Assembly (NCBI GenBank): GCA_934647305.1 | Contig: CAKUFI010000111.1 | Span: forward strand, 1-6,786 | Reading direction: 5' to 3' | DNA: 6,786 bases | DNA from: an uncultured Clostridia bacterium | Lineage (GTDB): Bacteria; Bacillota; Clostridia; Christensenellales; Aristaeellaceae | Shown here: one piece after another, positions 1-5,911 of the stretch | Numbering within the stretch: position 1 is the stretch's first letter | Layout of the letters: each line of letters opens with the position of its first letter | The notes under the pieces: model-generated | The model's database searches: none | What the model saw: the letters and a program-made list of their open reading frames with translations, nothing else | What the model was told of the DNA's origin: nothing | Position numbers and translations under genes: made by a program

Positions 1-25
1 TCCGCGGCGGCGCAGCCGCCGCGGA
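1..25 (-). terminator. Perfect GC hairpin just after the SpoIIP gene, probable terminator cut by the window edge
   Basis: An 11-bp perfect inverted repeat (TCCGCGGCGGC / GCCGCCGCGGA) with a 3-nt loop lies 7 bases beyond the minus-strand stop codon of the SpoIIP-like gene. Position and strength fit an intrinsic terminator for that operon. The T-tract that would confirm it would lie to the left of base 1 and cannot be seen, so an extragenic repeat is equally possible. Confidence 0.5.
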
Positions 26-31
26 ACGGCT

Positions 32-1141
32 TTACCGTCTCTTCCGACCGAACAGGCCGCCCGTGGTTTCGCTCACGCCGCGGCCCACCTTGGCCCAGGC
101 GCGCTTCAAGGTACCCGTGGAGATCAGCGCGTAGATTCCCACGGCGAGCGCGGCAACGACGACCAGCCAGACGATGCCCACGCCGCCCGCCTTGTTCTGG
201 GCGGCCTTTTTGTCGTTTCCGGCGGCGGAGGCAGAGGAACCGTAGAGCACCTTGTCCAGCACCTCGGCCATGTAGGAGGTTGCACTGACGGCCTTGTCCT
301 TCTCGATGGTGTGCGTGCCGAACTCGAGCAGTATGCTCTGGGGATACAATTCCTGATTGTAGTTGCCTTTCCCGATGAAAATGTCCTTGATCAGGCCGGG
401 ATACATCTCGTCGGCCGCCGCCTTGAGCTGCTTGGCGAATTCGCGGTTGGCCGAGGCGTTGGGATTGGAACGGCCGACCAGCAGGCGCACCTTGCTGGTG
501 TCCTCGCCGTCGACGGTGGTTTCATATTCGGCCTCGTCCGGGATGCCGTCCCGGTGCACGTCGAGCAGCGCGTCGGGGGTCTTCTTGAGCAGCTCGGTCG
601 CGATGCGGCGGGAACGGGAATAGGCCTCGGAGTCGTGGGGCAGGCTGCTGCGCTCGTCGAGCAGCACCTCGATGCCGCGCTCCTCGAGCGCCTGCTTAAG
701 CGCCTGATCCACGTCGTAGATGCCTGCGTTTTTGAGCAGGGACGAGTCGCCGTCGCCCTGTATATAGGACTCGTCGGAATGGGTGGAATACATCGCGATG
801 AGCTTTTTGCCCTCGGTCTGCTTGCTTTCCCTGGCCAGGGCAGAGAAGACCTCGACCGGCCGGTCGGAAAGCGGCGCGGGCTCCTCGCCCATCGGTGCGG
901 CGTAGGCGCGGGCGGACTGGTCGTCCACCTCGGTCACGCGGTAGAGCTGGTTGTCGCCAGCGATGTACTCGTCGCCTTCATACACCCGGTGGGACAGCGC
1001 GGTCAACCGCCTGCCGGTCAGGTCGAACAGTTCATAGACCGCCTCGGAGTCGATTTCCTCCTCGCTCATCGCCCCCGCGCGCGGCGCGAGCAGCAGCAGG
1101 CAGGCCAGCACGGCCAGCAGCGCGCTCAGCAGCTTCTTCAT
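32..1141 (-). CDS. spoIIP: SpoIIP-family sporulation cell-wall hydrolase with an added C-terminal membrane anchor
   Basis: SpoIIP enzymes are zinc-dependent peptidoglycan amidase/endopeptidases that work with SpoIID and SpoIIM during engulfment, outside the mother-cell membrane. The 369-residue product starts with a signal-like segment (about residues 3-24, ending RAGA). The SpoIIP core spans about 112-298: STHSDESY at 119-126 (H121, E124), DVHRDG at 194-199 (H196), VGRSNPN at 222-228, GNYNQELYP at 259-267 and LLEFGTHT at 271-278 (E273). H121, H196 and E273 lie in the blocks that hold the family's catalytic/metal ligands. A linker rich in Ala, Asn and Lys leads to a second hydrophobic segment (about 321-341) and a basic tail ending GRKRR. 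Classical SpoIIP has an N-terminal anchor, so this two-ended layout is somewhat unusual. The start lies in an ATGA overlap with the upstream membrane-protein gene, with an SD-like GAGGGGTGA before it, which indicates translational coupling. The family call is firm. Whether this is the engulfment SpoIIP or a paralogue is not settled, since the gpr gene often next to spoIIP is not seen here. Confidence 0.88.
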   Translation of the reverse strand: MKKLLSALLAVLACLLLLAPRAGAMSEEEIDSEAVYELFDLTGRRLTALSHRVYEGDEYIAGDNQLYRVTEVDDQSARAYAAPMGEEPAPLSDRPVEVFSALARESKQTEGKKLIAMYSTHSDESYIQGDGDSSLLKNAGIYDVDQALKQALEERGIEVLLDERSSLPHDSEAYSRSRRIATELLKKTPDALLDVHRDGIPDEAEYETTVDGEDTSKVRLLVGRSNPNASANREFAKQLKAAADEMYPGLIKDIFIGKGNYNQELYPQSILLEFGTHTIEKDKAVSATSYMAEVLDKVLYGSSASAAGNDKKAAQNKAGGVGIVWLVVVAALAVGIYALISTGTLKRAWAKVGRGVSETTGGLFGRKRR

Positions 1142-1803
1142 TTGCGCTCACCCCTCTTCACAAAGTCGCCGTCCTCGAAGACGCGTTCCTCGTCCCGATG
1201 CGTGCCGCGGGCCATGCGCTCGATGATTTCGCCCACCAGCTCGGCCAGCAGCACGGCCACCAGGCCGGAAATGACGATCGTGTCCAGCAAACCCGCGCCG
1301 CCCAGCGAGAGCGTCTGCTGCACGCCCTGATTCCAGACCTCGATCGCGTCCCAGAAGGCGGCGATCAGGCTGCCCAGCACGCCCGCGATGAACGCGCTCC
1401 GCCGCGACCGGCCGAACAGGTAGGCCACCGCGCCGCCGATCAGGCCGAACAGGTAGTTGGGGTCGATCACGATCTGTTCAGGCTCCGAGGGCATCCACTC
1501 GCCGACCAGGTGAATGGCCACGCCGGTGATGACGCTGGCCAGCAGCGCGCGCACGACCTCCTTCGCGCTGCCTGCCTTCACGAGCAGGTAGATGCACAGG
1601 CCCAGAGGCACCAGCGCCCCGCCGATGTTGACTGAAAGCAGCGGCGTGATGGGAATGTCCGGGATCAGGCCGCCCACAAACAGCAGCCCGACGAAGAGCA
1701 GCGCCTGCCGGTCGGTCAGCCTCAGCCTGTCCAGCACCCGCTGCGCCACGCCGAACGCCACCAGCAGCCCCACAATGATGAGCAGAATCAGTCCAATGGA
1801 CAT
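1138..1803 (-). CDS. Polytopic membrane protein, DUF1614-like, coupled to the SpoIIP gene
   Basis: The 221-residue protein is mostly hydrophobic, with about seven likely membrane helices near residues 3-20, 34-48, 56-75, 84-101, 117-131, 137-152 and 170-194. The tail after 195 is short and charged (RMARGTHRDEERVFEDGDF), presumably cytoplasmic. Recognisable blocks are QRVLDRLRLTDRQALL (21-36), NIGGALVPLG (59-68), IDPNYLFGLIGG (113-124), YLFGRSRRSAFIAG (128-141), GGAGLLDTIVISG (168-180) and AELVGE (187-192). From memory these match the DUF1614 family, whose biochemical role is unknown; no database search was possible. The stop overlaps the SpoIIP start by 4 bp, so the two are almost certainly co-translated, which hints at a role in the envelope or sporulation. 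The start at 1803 fits the family N-terminus and has an SD (GGAGG on the minus strand, 1817-1813) 9 nt upstream. That SD lies inside a hairpin, described separately. Confidence 0.8.
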   Translation of the reverse strand: MSIGLILLIIVGLLVAFGVAQRVLDRLRLTDRQALLFVGLLFVGGLIPDIPITPLLSVNIGGALVPLGLCIYLLVKAGSAKEVVRALLASVITGVAIHLVGEWMPSEPEQIVIDPNYLFGLIGGAVAYLFGRSRRSAFIAGVLGSLIAAFWDAIEVWNQGVQQTLSLGGAGLLDTIVISGLVAVLLAELVGEIIERMARGTHRDEERVFEDGDFVKRGERK

Positions 1804-1837
1804 AAAAAACTACCTCCATGCGTGTTGATGGAGGTAG
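1804..1837 (-). promoter_or_regulatory. Hairpin plus T6 that also contains the ribosome-binding site of the DUF1614-like gene
   Basis: Read on the minus strand, CTACCTCCAT, an 8-nt loop, ATGGAGGTAG, then TTTTTT, then the ATG start codon. The arms pair perfectly over 10 bp. Hairpin plus six T is the form of an intrinsic terminator for the oxidoreductase gene that ends at 1872. The 3' arm also carries the only SD (GGAGG, 9 nt before the ATG), so a transcript reading in from upstream would either stop or have its SD paired. A -10-like CATACTAC (1841-1834, minus strand) resembles the sigma-E type. A start 6-7 nt beyond it would fall in the loop and give an mRNA lacking the 5' arm. No good -35 is visible, so that promoter is speculative. 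Confidence 0.75.
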
Positions 1838-1871
1838 TATGTCCCTCTAAAAAGGATTTTATTTCGCGAAA

Positions 1872-2879
1872 TCAGTTGTCGAAGTAGATGACCTTGCCGG
1901 TCTCCATGGACTCGTTGGCCGCGAAGCACATCTTGAGCGACTTGAGCGCGTCGGCATAGGGCGAACGGATGAGGCTGGCGTCGCCGGTCTCGATGGCGGT
2001 GATGAAGGCGCGGTCCAGGTCGTAGGTCTGGTCGTTGCAGCGCTTCACGTCGCGGGTCTCGTTCTCGGTGAAGAAGGTCACGTTGTTGCGCAGGTGATAG
2101 TCGATGACCATGTCCGGCAGGGTGATGTGGAAGCCGCAGGCCGGGCGCACGGTGGTGGAGTAGCAGGCGGACACCAGCGTTGCGGTCACGTTGTGGGGGA
2201 AGCGGATGACCACGGTGGAGTGGTCGTCGGTGTCATACTCGGGGGACACGCCGTCCACGCCGGGCTCGACGATGCCGCGGGAGGCGGTGGCGTACAGGGA
2301 CAGCGGCTCGCCGTACAGCCAGCGCAGGCCGTCGGCCAGGTGAATGTTCTGCTCGACCAGCTGGCCGCCGCAGGTAGACTTCTTCTGCCACCACCACACG
2401 CCGGGGATGCCGCCGATCCACGCGCCGTAGACCAGGCCGCCCGCCTTGTGCCGGGGCAGCTCCTCCTTGACCATTTCCATCAGGTCGAGATAGCGATCCT
2501 GGAAGCCGACCGCGGTCAGCAGGCCCTTCTCTTCGATCTTCTTGGAGAGCGCCTCCGCCTTGGCGACGTCCATGTTCATGGGCTTCTCTACCAGGAAGGG
2601 GATGCCCATCTCGACGGCGGTCTCTTCGATATTGGTGTGCGCGGTGGGCTCGACGCAGATGTACAGCACGTCCAGCGTGTCGTGGTTCTCGTGCGCGAAG
2701 AGCTCGTTGTGATCCTTATACAGGCGCTTGGCGCCGGTCTTCTGGGAGCCCGCCAGGCGGCGCTCCTCGACCGGCTCGGCGATGGCGACGATCTCCACGT
2801 CGTCCATCTGCAGCAGAGAATGGATGTGGGACTGGCAGCGGCCGCCGCAGCCGATAATGCCTACGCGAATCTTTTCCAT
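1872..2879 (-). CDS. Gfo/Idh/MocA-family NAD(P)-dependent oxidoreductase, substrate unknown
   Basis: Members of this family are cytosolic dehydrogenases that oxidise or reduce sugars, inositols and related polyols with NAD(P). The 335-residue length is typical. The N-terminal Rossmann fold shows VGIIGCGGRCQSH (6-18), an acidic AEP after the second strand (34-36), and the family's EKP motif at 98-100 (K99 is the usual catalytic-site lysine). In the C-terminal domain, CGGQLVEQNIHLADGLRWL (170-188) is the family's active-site helix, with H180 in the usual histidine position. The Trp-rich PGVWWWQKK (159-167) just before it probably shapes the substrate pocket. The start at 2879 is fixed by AAAGGAGG 10 nt upstream. 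The gene has its own promoter and is followed by a hairpin with T6, so it appears to be a single-gene unit. Nothing nearby (no sugar transporter, kinase or isomerase) identifies the substrate. Confidence 0.9.
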   Translation of the reverse strand: MEKIRVGIIGCGGRCQSHIHSLLQMDDVEIVAIAEPVEERRLAGSQKTGAKRLYKDHNELFAHENHDTLDVLYICVEPTAHTNIEETAVEMGIPFLVEKPMNMDVAKAEALSKKIEEKGLLTAVGFQDRYLDLMEMVKEELPRHKAGGLVYGAWIGGIPGVWWWQKKSTCGGQLVEQNIHLADGLRWLYGEPLSLYATASRGIVEPGVDGVSPEYDTDDHSTVVIRFPHNVTATLVSACYSTTVRPACGFHITLPDMVIDYHLRNNVTFFTENETRDVKRCNDQTYDLDRAFITAIETGDASLIRSPYADALKSLKMCFAANESMETGKVIYFDN

Positions 2880-2955
2880 ATTGAGTGATCCTCCTTTATC
2901 GCAGGTAAATGCTCAATGCCTGTTCGGGGGCGTCCCGCCGCCCGATACCGCCCAA

Positions 2956-2984
2956 ATTATAGCAGAAAAAGAGCCGGCGCGCAA
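2956..2984 (-). promoter_or_regulatory. Extended -10 sigma-A promoter of the oxidoreductase gene
   Basis: On the minus strand, TATAAT (2961-2956) is preceded by TGC, giving an extended -10 (TGnTATAAT). A partial -35, TTGCGC (2984-2979), lies 17 bp upstream. Transcription would start near 2949, leaving a leader of about 70 nt before the ATG at 2879. Confidence 0.75.
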
Positions 2985-3029
2985 TAGGAAAAATAACAAA
3001 GCCGTCGTTTTTTTGCGCGGAACGAAGGG

Positions 3030-3119
3030 TATAATGAAGGCATGGCTGAGATGGAATCTCGCGCGGGTCATAAACTGCCCATAGGGCGAAAATTGTCCCG
3101 GACGTCTGCGCATAATTAA
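3030..3119 (+). promoter_or_regulatory. Isolated TATAAT and 25-codon leader frame upstream of gapA, tentative
   Basis: A perfect -10 hexamer TATAAT sits at 3030-3035, but no convincing -35 lies 16-18 bp upstream (only a T-run near 3008-3014). A 25-codon open frame, ATG 3042 to TAA 3119, follows. Its only SD-like bases (GAAGG) end one base before the ATG, too close for normal initiation. If the promoter is real, it would give gapA a second mRNA with a leader of about 170 nt. Confidence 0.25.
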
Positions 3120-3140
3120 CCTCAGTATTACCGGGAGGAC

Positions 3141-3169
3141 TTGCCAAAACGGCGGTTTTGCTGTAGAAT
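3141..3169 (+). promoter_or_regulatory. gapA promoter with an inverted repeat in its spacer
   Basis: A -35 TTGCCA (3141-3146, 5 of 6 to consensus) and a -10 TAGAAT (3164-3169, 5 of 6) are separated by 17 bp. The spacer region carries CAAAAC-GGCG-GTTTTG (3145-3160), a 6-bp perfect inverted repeat that could be an operator. Predicted start is near 3176, with a leader of about 36 nt. Confidence 0.75.
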
Positions 3170-3196
3170 AGATTCCGTTAAAGACCCATAAACTAT

Positions 3197-3202
3197 AGGA
3201 GG
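3197..3202 (+). promoter_or_regulatory. Shine-Dalgarno that decides the gapA start
   Basis: AGGAGG is directly followed by an in-frame ATG at 3203, which is too close to be used. The next in-frame ATG, at 3212, lies 9 nt from the SD and begins the normal GAPDH N-terminus (MIKVGINGFGRIGR). The start is therefore placed at 3212. Confidence 0.85.
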
Positions 3203-3211
3203 ATGAGACCT

Positions 3212-4219
<1,008 letters not shown>

Positions 4220-4237
4220 AGCAAGGAAAAAGTACAA

Positions 4238-4276
4238 CGCCTCCCGGAGCGGGTTTCCGCCTCGGGGGCGCTTTTT
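4238..4276 (+). terminator. Intrinsic terminator after gapA
   Basis: A GC-rich imperfect hairpin (arms CGCCTCCCGGAG and CCTCGGGGGCG) begins 18 nt after the gapA stop and is followed by CTTTTT. On the other strand a T5 occurs a few bases beyond the stem, so it may also weakly stop minus-strand transcripts from the carboxypeptidase gene. Confidence 0.8.
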
Positions 4277-4408
4277 ATCGCTCAAGGCCATCTATAAAGG
4301 AGAGGGGTTAGAAGAGATGCGTATTCGTCCCCGTTCACGCATAGGGCGGCGTCACGCCGGAGCCTAAGTCCGAGTGCGCTCAGCTTGCCGCCGGCCTGTG
4401 GTTCGCGG
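4277..4408. other. Convergent intergenic gap between gapA and the carboxypeptidase gene
   Basis: The two genes converge here. The gap holds a short hairpin CGGCG-TCA-CGCCG without a following T-run on either strand. It also holds an SD-like AAAGGAGAGGGG (4297-4308) followed by a 16-codon frame (ATG 4317 to TAA 4367, arginine-rich). That frame is too short and unremarkable to call a gene. No clear terminator for the carboxypeptidase gene is visible. Confidence 0.4.
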
Positions 4409-5530
4409 CTAAAACCGCCTGAAAATGCGCCTGAGCGCGGCCCAGAAGTCCCAGCGCGCCACATCCTGCGCGGCGAGCAGATTGGCCTGGGCGAGGATTT
4501 CGCCGTTGACCTCGAGCGCAATCCGGCCGCAGACCTGCCCGGCCTGAACCGGCGCGCGCAGTTCGTCCGTCTCGAGCACCACCCGCCAGGCATCCCCCTC
4601 GCACACCGCCGCCGCCACGTCCGCCTCGGCCCGCAGCTCGACGCTCTTTTCCTCGCCGCCGCGCACCGCAGCGCGCGCCGCAGCCTCGCCCGCATGCGCC
4701 GCCTCGGCCAGCGAGTAGTTCGCGAAGCCCCAGTCGAGCAGCCTTTCGGCGCTGTCGAACCAGGCGCCGCAGTTCAGCACCACGCCGATCAGCTCCATGC
4801 CCTCCCGCTCGGCCGAAAACACCAGGCAGCGCCCGGCCTTCGAGGTGAAGCCGGTCTTGATGCCGGTTGCGCCCTCGTATTCGCGCAGCAGGCGGTTTTT
4901 GTTGGTCAGCACCCGGTCGTAGTCGTTGCCCGGCCAGCGGATGGTCGCCCTCTGCGTGCCCACGATGCGGCGAAAGTCGGGCAGGGTCATCGCCTGCCGC
5001 GCCACCAGCGCCAGCCCCAGCGCGCTGATCGAGTGTCCGCCCGCGTCCAGTCCGTTCGGCGTGACGAAGTTCGCCTGCGCGCCCAGCTCCTGCGCCCGCT
5101 CGTTCATTTTCTCCGCGAACGCCTCCACGCTGCCCGACACGTGCTCGGCAATCGCGACCGCCGCGTCGTTCCCGCTGCGCAGCATCAGGCCCAGCAGCAT
5201 TTCCTCCATCGTCAGCTGTTCACCCTCGCGCAGGTAGATCGAGGTGCCCGGCACGCCGCTTGCGCGTTTGCTGGCCGTGACCGTCTCCTGCAGCGAGCAG
5301 CCTTCAAGCGCCAAAAGCGCCGTCATGACCTTGGTCGTGGAGGCCATAGGCAGCTGCCTGTGTTCATTATATCCGTACAGCAGCCGCCCGCTCGCCCCGT
5401 CGATCAGCACGGCCGCGCGCGCGTTCAGCGCGGGCACATCGGGCTCCTGCGCGTCTCCCCGCGCGCTGCCCAGCAGCAGGATCAAGCACAGTATCGCCGC
5501 GCCCCTTCGCGCCCAGTTTCGCTTCTTCAT
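4409..5530 (-). CDS. dacF: D-alanyl-D-alanine carboxypeptidase, DacF/PBP5 type (penicillin-binding protein)
   Basis: This class of low-molecular-weight penicillin-binding protein removes the terminal D-Ala from peptidoglycan pentapeptides on the outer face of the membrane, limiting cross-linking. The 373-residue product has a basic start and hydrophobic signal segment (about 10-25). The serine peptidase motifs are in order and correctly spaced: STTK at 64-67 (nucleophile S64, K67), SGN at 119-121 and KTG at 225-227. A beta-rich PBP5-C-like domain follows (about 260-350). The last residues (WDFWAALRRIFRRF) form an amphipathic basic helix, the usual membrane anchor of this family. The start at 5530 is set by GGAGGAGG upstream and by the signal peptide; the reading frame stays open much further upstream, but that part is antisense to other genes. 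The symbol follows Bacillus DacF, which is made in the forespore. DacA/DacB/DacD relatives share the same motifs, so the exact orthologue is uncertain. No sigma-A promoter stands out. Confidence 0.93.
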   Translation of the reverse strand: MKKRNWARRGAAILCLILLLGSARGDAQEPDVPALNARAAVLIDGASGRLLYGYNEHRQLPMASTTKVMTALLALEGCSLQETVTASKRASGVPGTSIYLREGEQLTMEEMLLGLMLRSGNDAAVAIAEHVSGSVEAFAEKMNERAQELGAQANFVTPNGLDAGGHSISALGLALVARQAMTLPDFRRIVGTQRATIRWPGNDYDRVLTNKNRLLREYEGATGIKTGFTSKAGRCLVFSAEREGMELIGVVLNCGAWFDSAERLLDWGFANYSLAEAAHAGEAAARAAVRGGEEKSVELRAEADVAAAVCEGDAWRVVLETDELRAPVQAGQVCGRIALEVNGEILAQANLLAAQDVARWDFWAALRRIFRRF

Positions 5531-5563
5531 TCGCCGCCTCCTCCGCTCGTCTGCGTATACTCT

Positions 5564-5579
5564 ATGCGCCGGCGCGCAT
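5564..5579. repeat. Inverted repeat in the divergent gap between the carboxypeptidase and small-protein genes
   Basis: ATGCGC-CGGC-GCGCAT is a 6-bp perfect inverted repeat with a 4-bp centre, overlapping a 10-bp palindrome GCGCCGGCGC. It lies between two divergent genes and could be an operator shared by both, but in GC-rich DNA a chance occurrence is plausible. Confidence 0.35.
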
Positions 5580-5605
5580 GCTTTTGCGCAGGCAGGGGCA
5601 TACTG
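5576..5605 (+). promoter_or_regulatory. Possible forespore (sigma-F/sigma-G-like) promoter of the 52-residue protein
   Basis: GCATG (5576-5580), 18 bp, then CATACTG (5599-5605) matches the Bacillus sigma-G pattern GMATR-N18-CATNMTA in all but the last base. The overlapping GGGCATACT (5596-5604) fits the sigma-F -10 GGNNANANT, 15 bp from the same -35. The start would be near 5611, right at the SD, giving a very short leader. Only consensus matching supports this. Confidence 0.5.
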
Positions 5606-5622
5606 TGCGCGAGGTGATTGAT

Positions 5623-5781
5623 ATGAAGAAAAAGCCATCCAGCAAGGCCGAGCGCATCGCCGCTCAGGTTCCGCACGTCTTTCCCGAACCCGCCGAGCCC
5701 ATCCACTCGGACGTTCAGGGCAGCTATACCGGCGACCCGCTCTACGACGAGCAGCCCGTACAGGACGCGGACGACCTGTAG
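5623..5781 (+). CDS. Small protein (52 residues) of unknown function with an acidic PVQDADDL tail
   Basis: The product begins with a lysine-rich stretch (MKKKPSSKAERIAAQ). A proline-rich middle follows (VPHVFPEPAEP), then HSDVQGSYTGDPLYDEQ and the acidic end PVQDADDL. It has no cysteine, no hydrophobic segment and no signal peptide, so it is probably a soluble, mostly unstructured cytosolic protein. The start at 5623 is chosen because a strong SD (GAGGTGAT, 5611-5618) precedes it at short distance; an in-frame ATG at 5578 has no SD and would precede the predicted promoter. The gene is closed by a strong terminator, which supports its being real. I have the impression that small clostridial proteins with a GSYTG...PVQDADDL ending recur, but this is recollection, not a search. 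The possible forespore promoter and the divergent carboxypeptidase suggest a sporulation-related role; no function is assigned. Confidence 0.75.
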   Translation: MKKKPSSKAERIAAQVPHVFPEPAEPIHSDVQGSYTGDPLYDEQPVQDADDL

Positions 5782-5784
5782 AAC

Positions 5785-5837
5785 GAACGCTCGCGAGGCT
5801 GCTTTTTCTGAAAAGGCGGCCTTTCGAGCGTTCTTTT
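5785..5837 (+). terminator. Long hairpin terminator after the small-protein gene
   Basis: GAACGCTCG (5785-5793) pairs perfectly with CGAGCGTTC (5825-5833). A 2x2 internal loop leads to a second 12-bp stem (AGGCTGCTTTTT with AAAAGGCGGCCT, two G-T pairs) capped by CTG. TTTT follows directly. It begins 3 nt after the stop codon. Confidence 0.88.
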
Positions 5838-5849
5838 CCGACAAACCAA

Positions 5850-5878
5850 TTGACAGATGGCGCTTTGCGGGCTACAAT
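5850..5878 (+). promoter_or_regulatory. Near-consensus sigma-A promoter of the SGNH hydrolase gene
   Basis: A perfect TTGACA (5850-5855) is followed after 17 bp by TACAAT (5873-5878, 5 of 6). The expected start is near 5885, 27 nt before the ATG at 5912. This is the best sigma-A match in the window. Confidence 0.85.
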
Positions 5879-5911
5879 ATTCCCAAACTCAAGAAAGTGA
5901 GCGATACGAAG

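Noticed and set aside
311..1330. 339-codon plus-strand open frame across the SpoIIP and DUF1614-like genes
   Set aside because: Low-complexity composition, antisense to two genes with clear family features, and no initiation signal.
2094..2888. 264-codon plus-strand open frame opposite the oxidoreductase
   Set aside because: Gly/Val/Leu/Asp-rich shadow frame without a domain. The minus strand has the Rossmann motif, EKP and a strong SD.
3203..3211. Earlier in-frame ATG (3203) for gapA
   Set aside because: It directly abuts the SD, leaving no spacer. ATG 3212 has a 9-nt spacer and the standard GAPDH N-terminus.
4317..4367. 16-codon frame after an SD-like AAAGGAGAGGGG in the gapA-carboxypeptidase gap
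   Set aside because: Spacing from SD to ATG is too long, the peptide is arginine-rich without features, and no promoter pair is visible. It is noted only as gap content.
4385..5617. 410-codon plus-strand open frame across the carboxypeptidase gene
   Set aside because: Arg/Ala/His-rich antisense frame with no motif; the opposite strand has all three penicillin-binding motifs in order.
5578..5622. Earlier in-frame ATG (5578) for the 52-residue protein
   Set aside because: No SD precedes it, and it lies inside the candidate promoter. The ATG at 5623 has GAGGTGAT just upstream.
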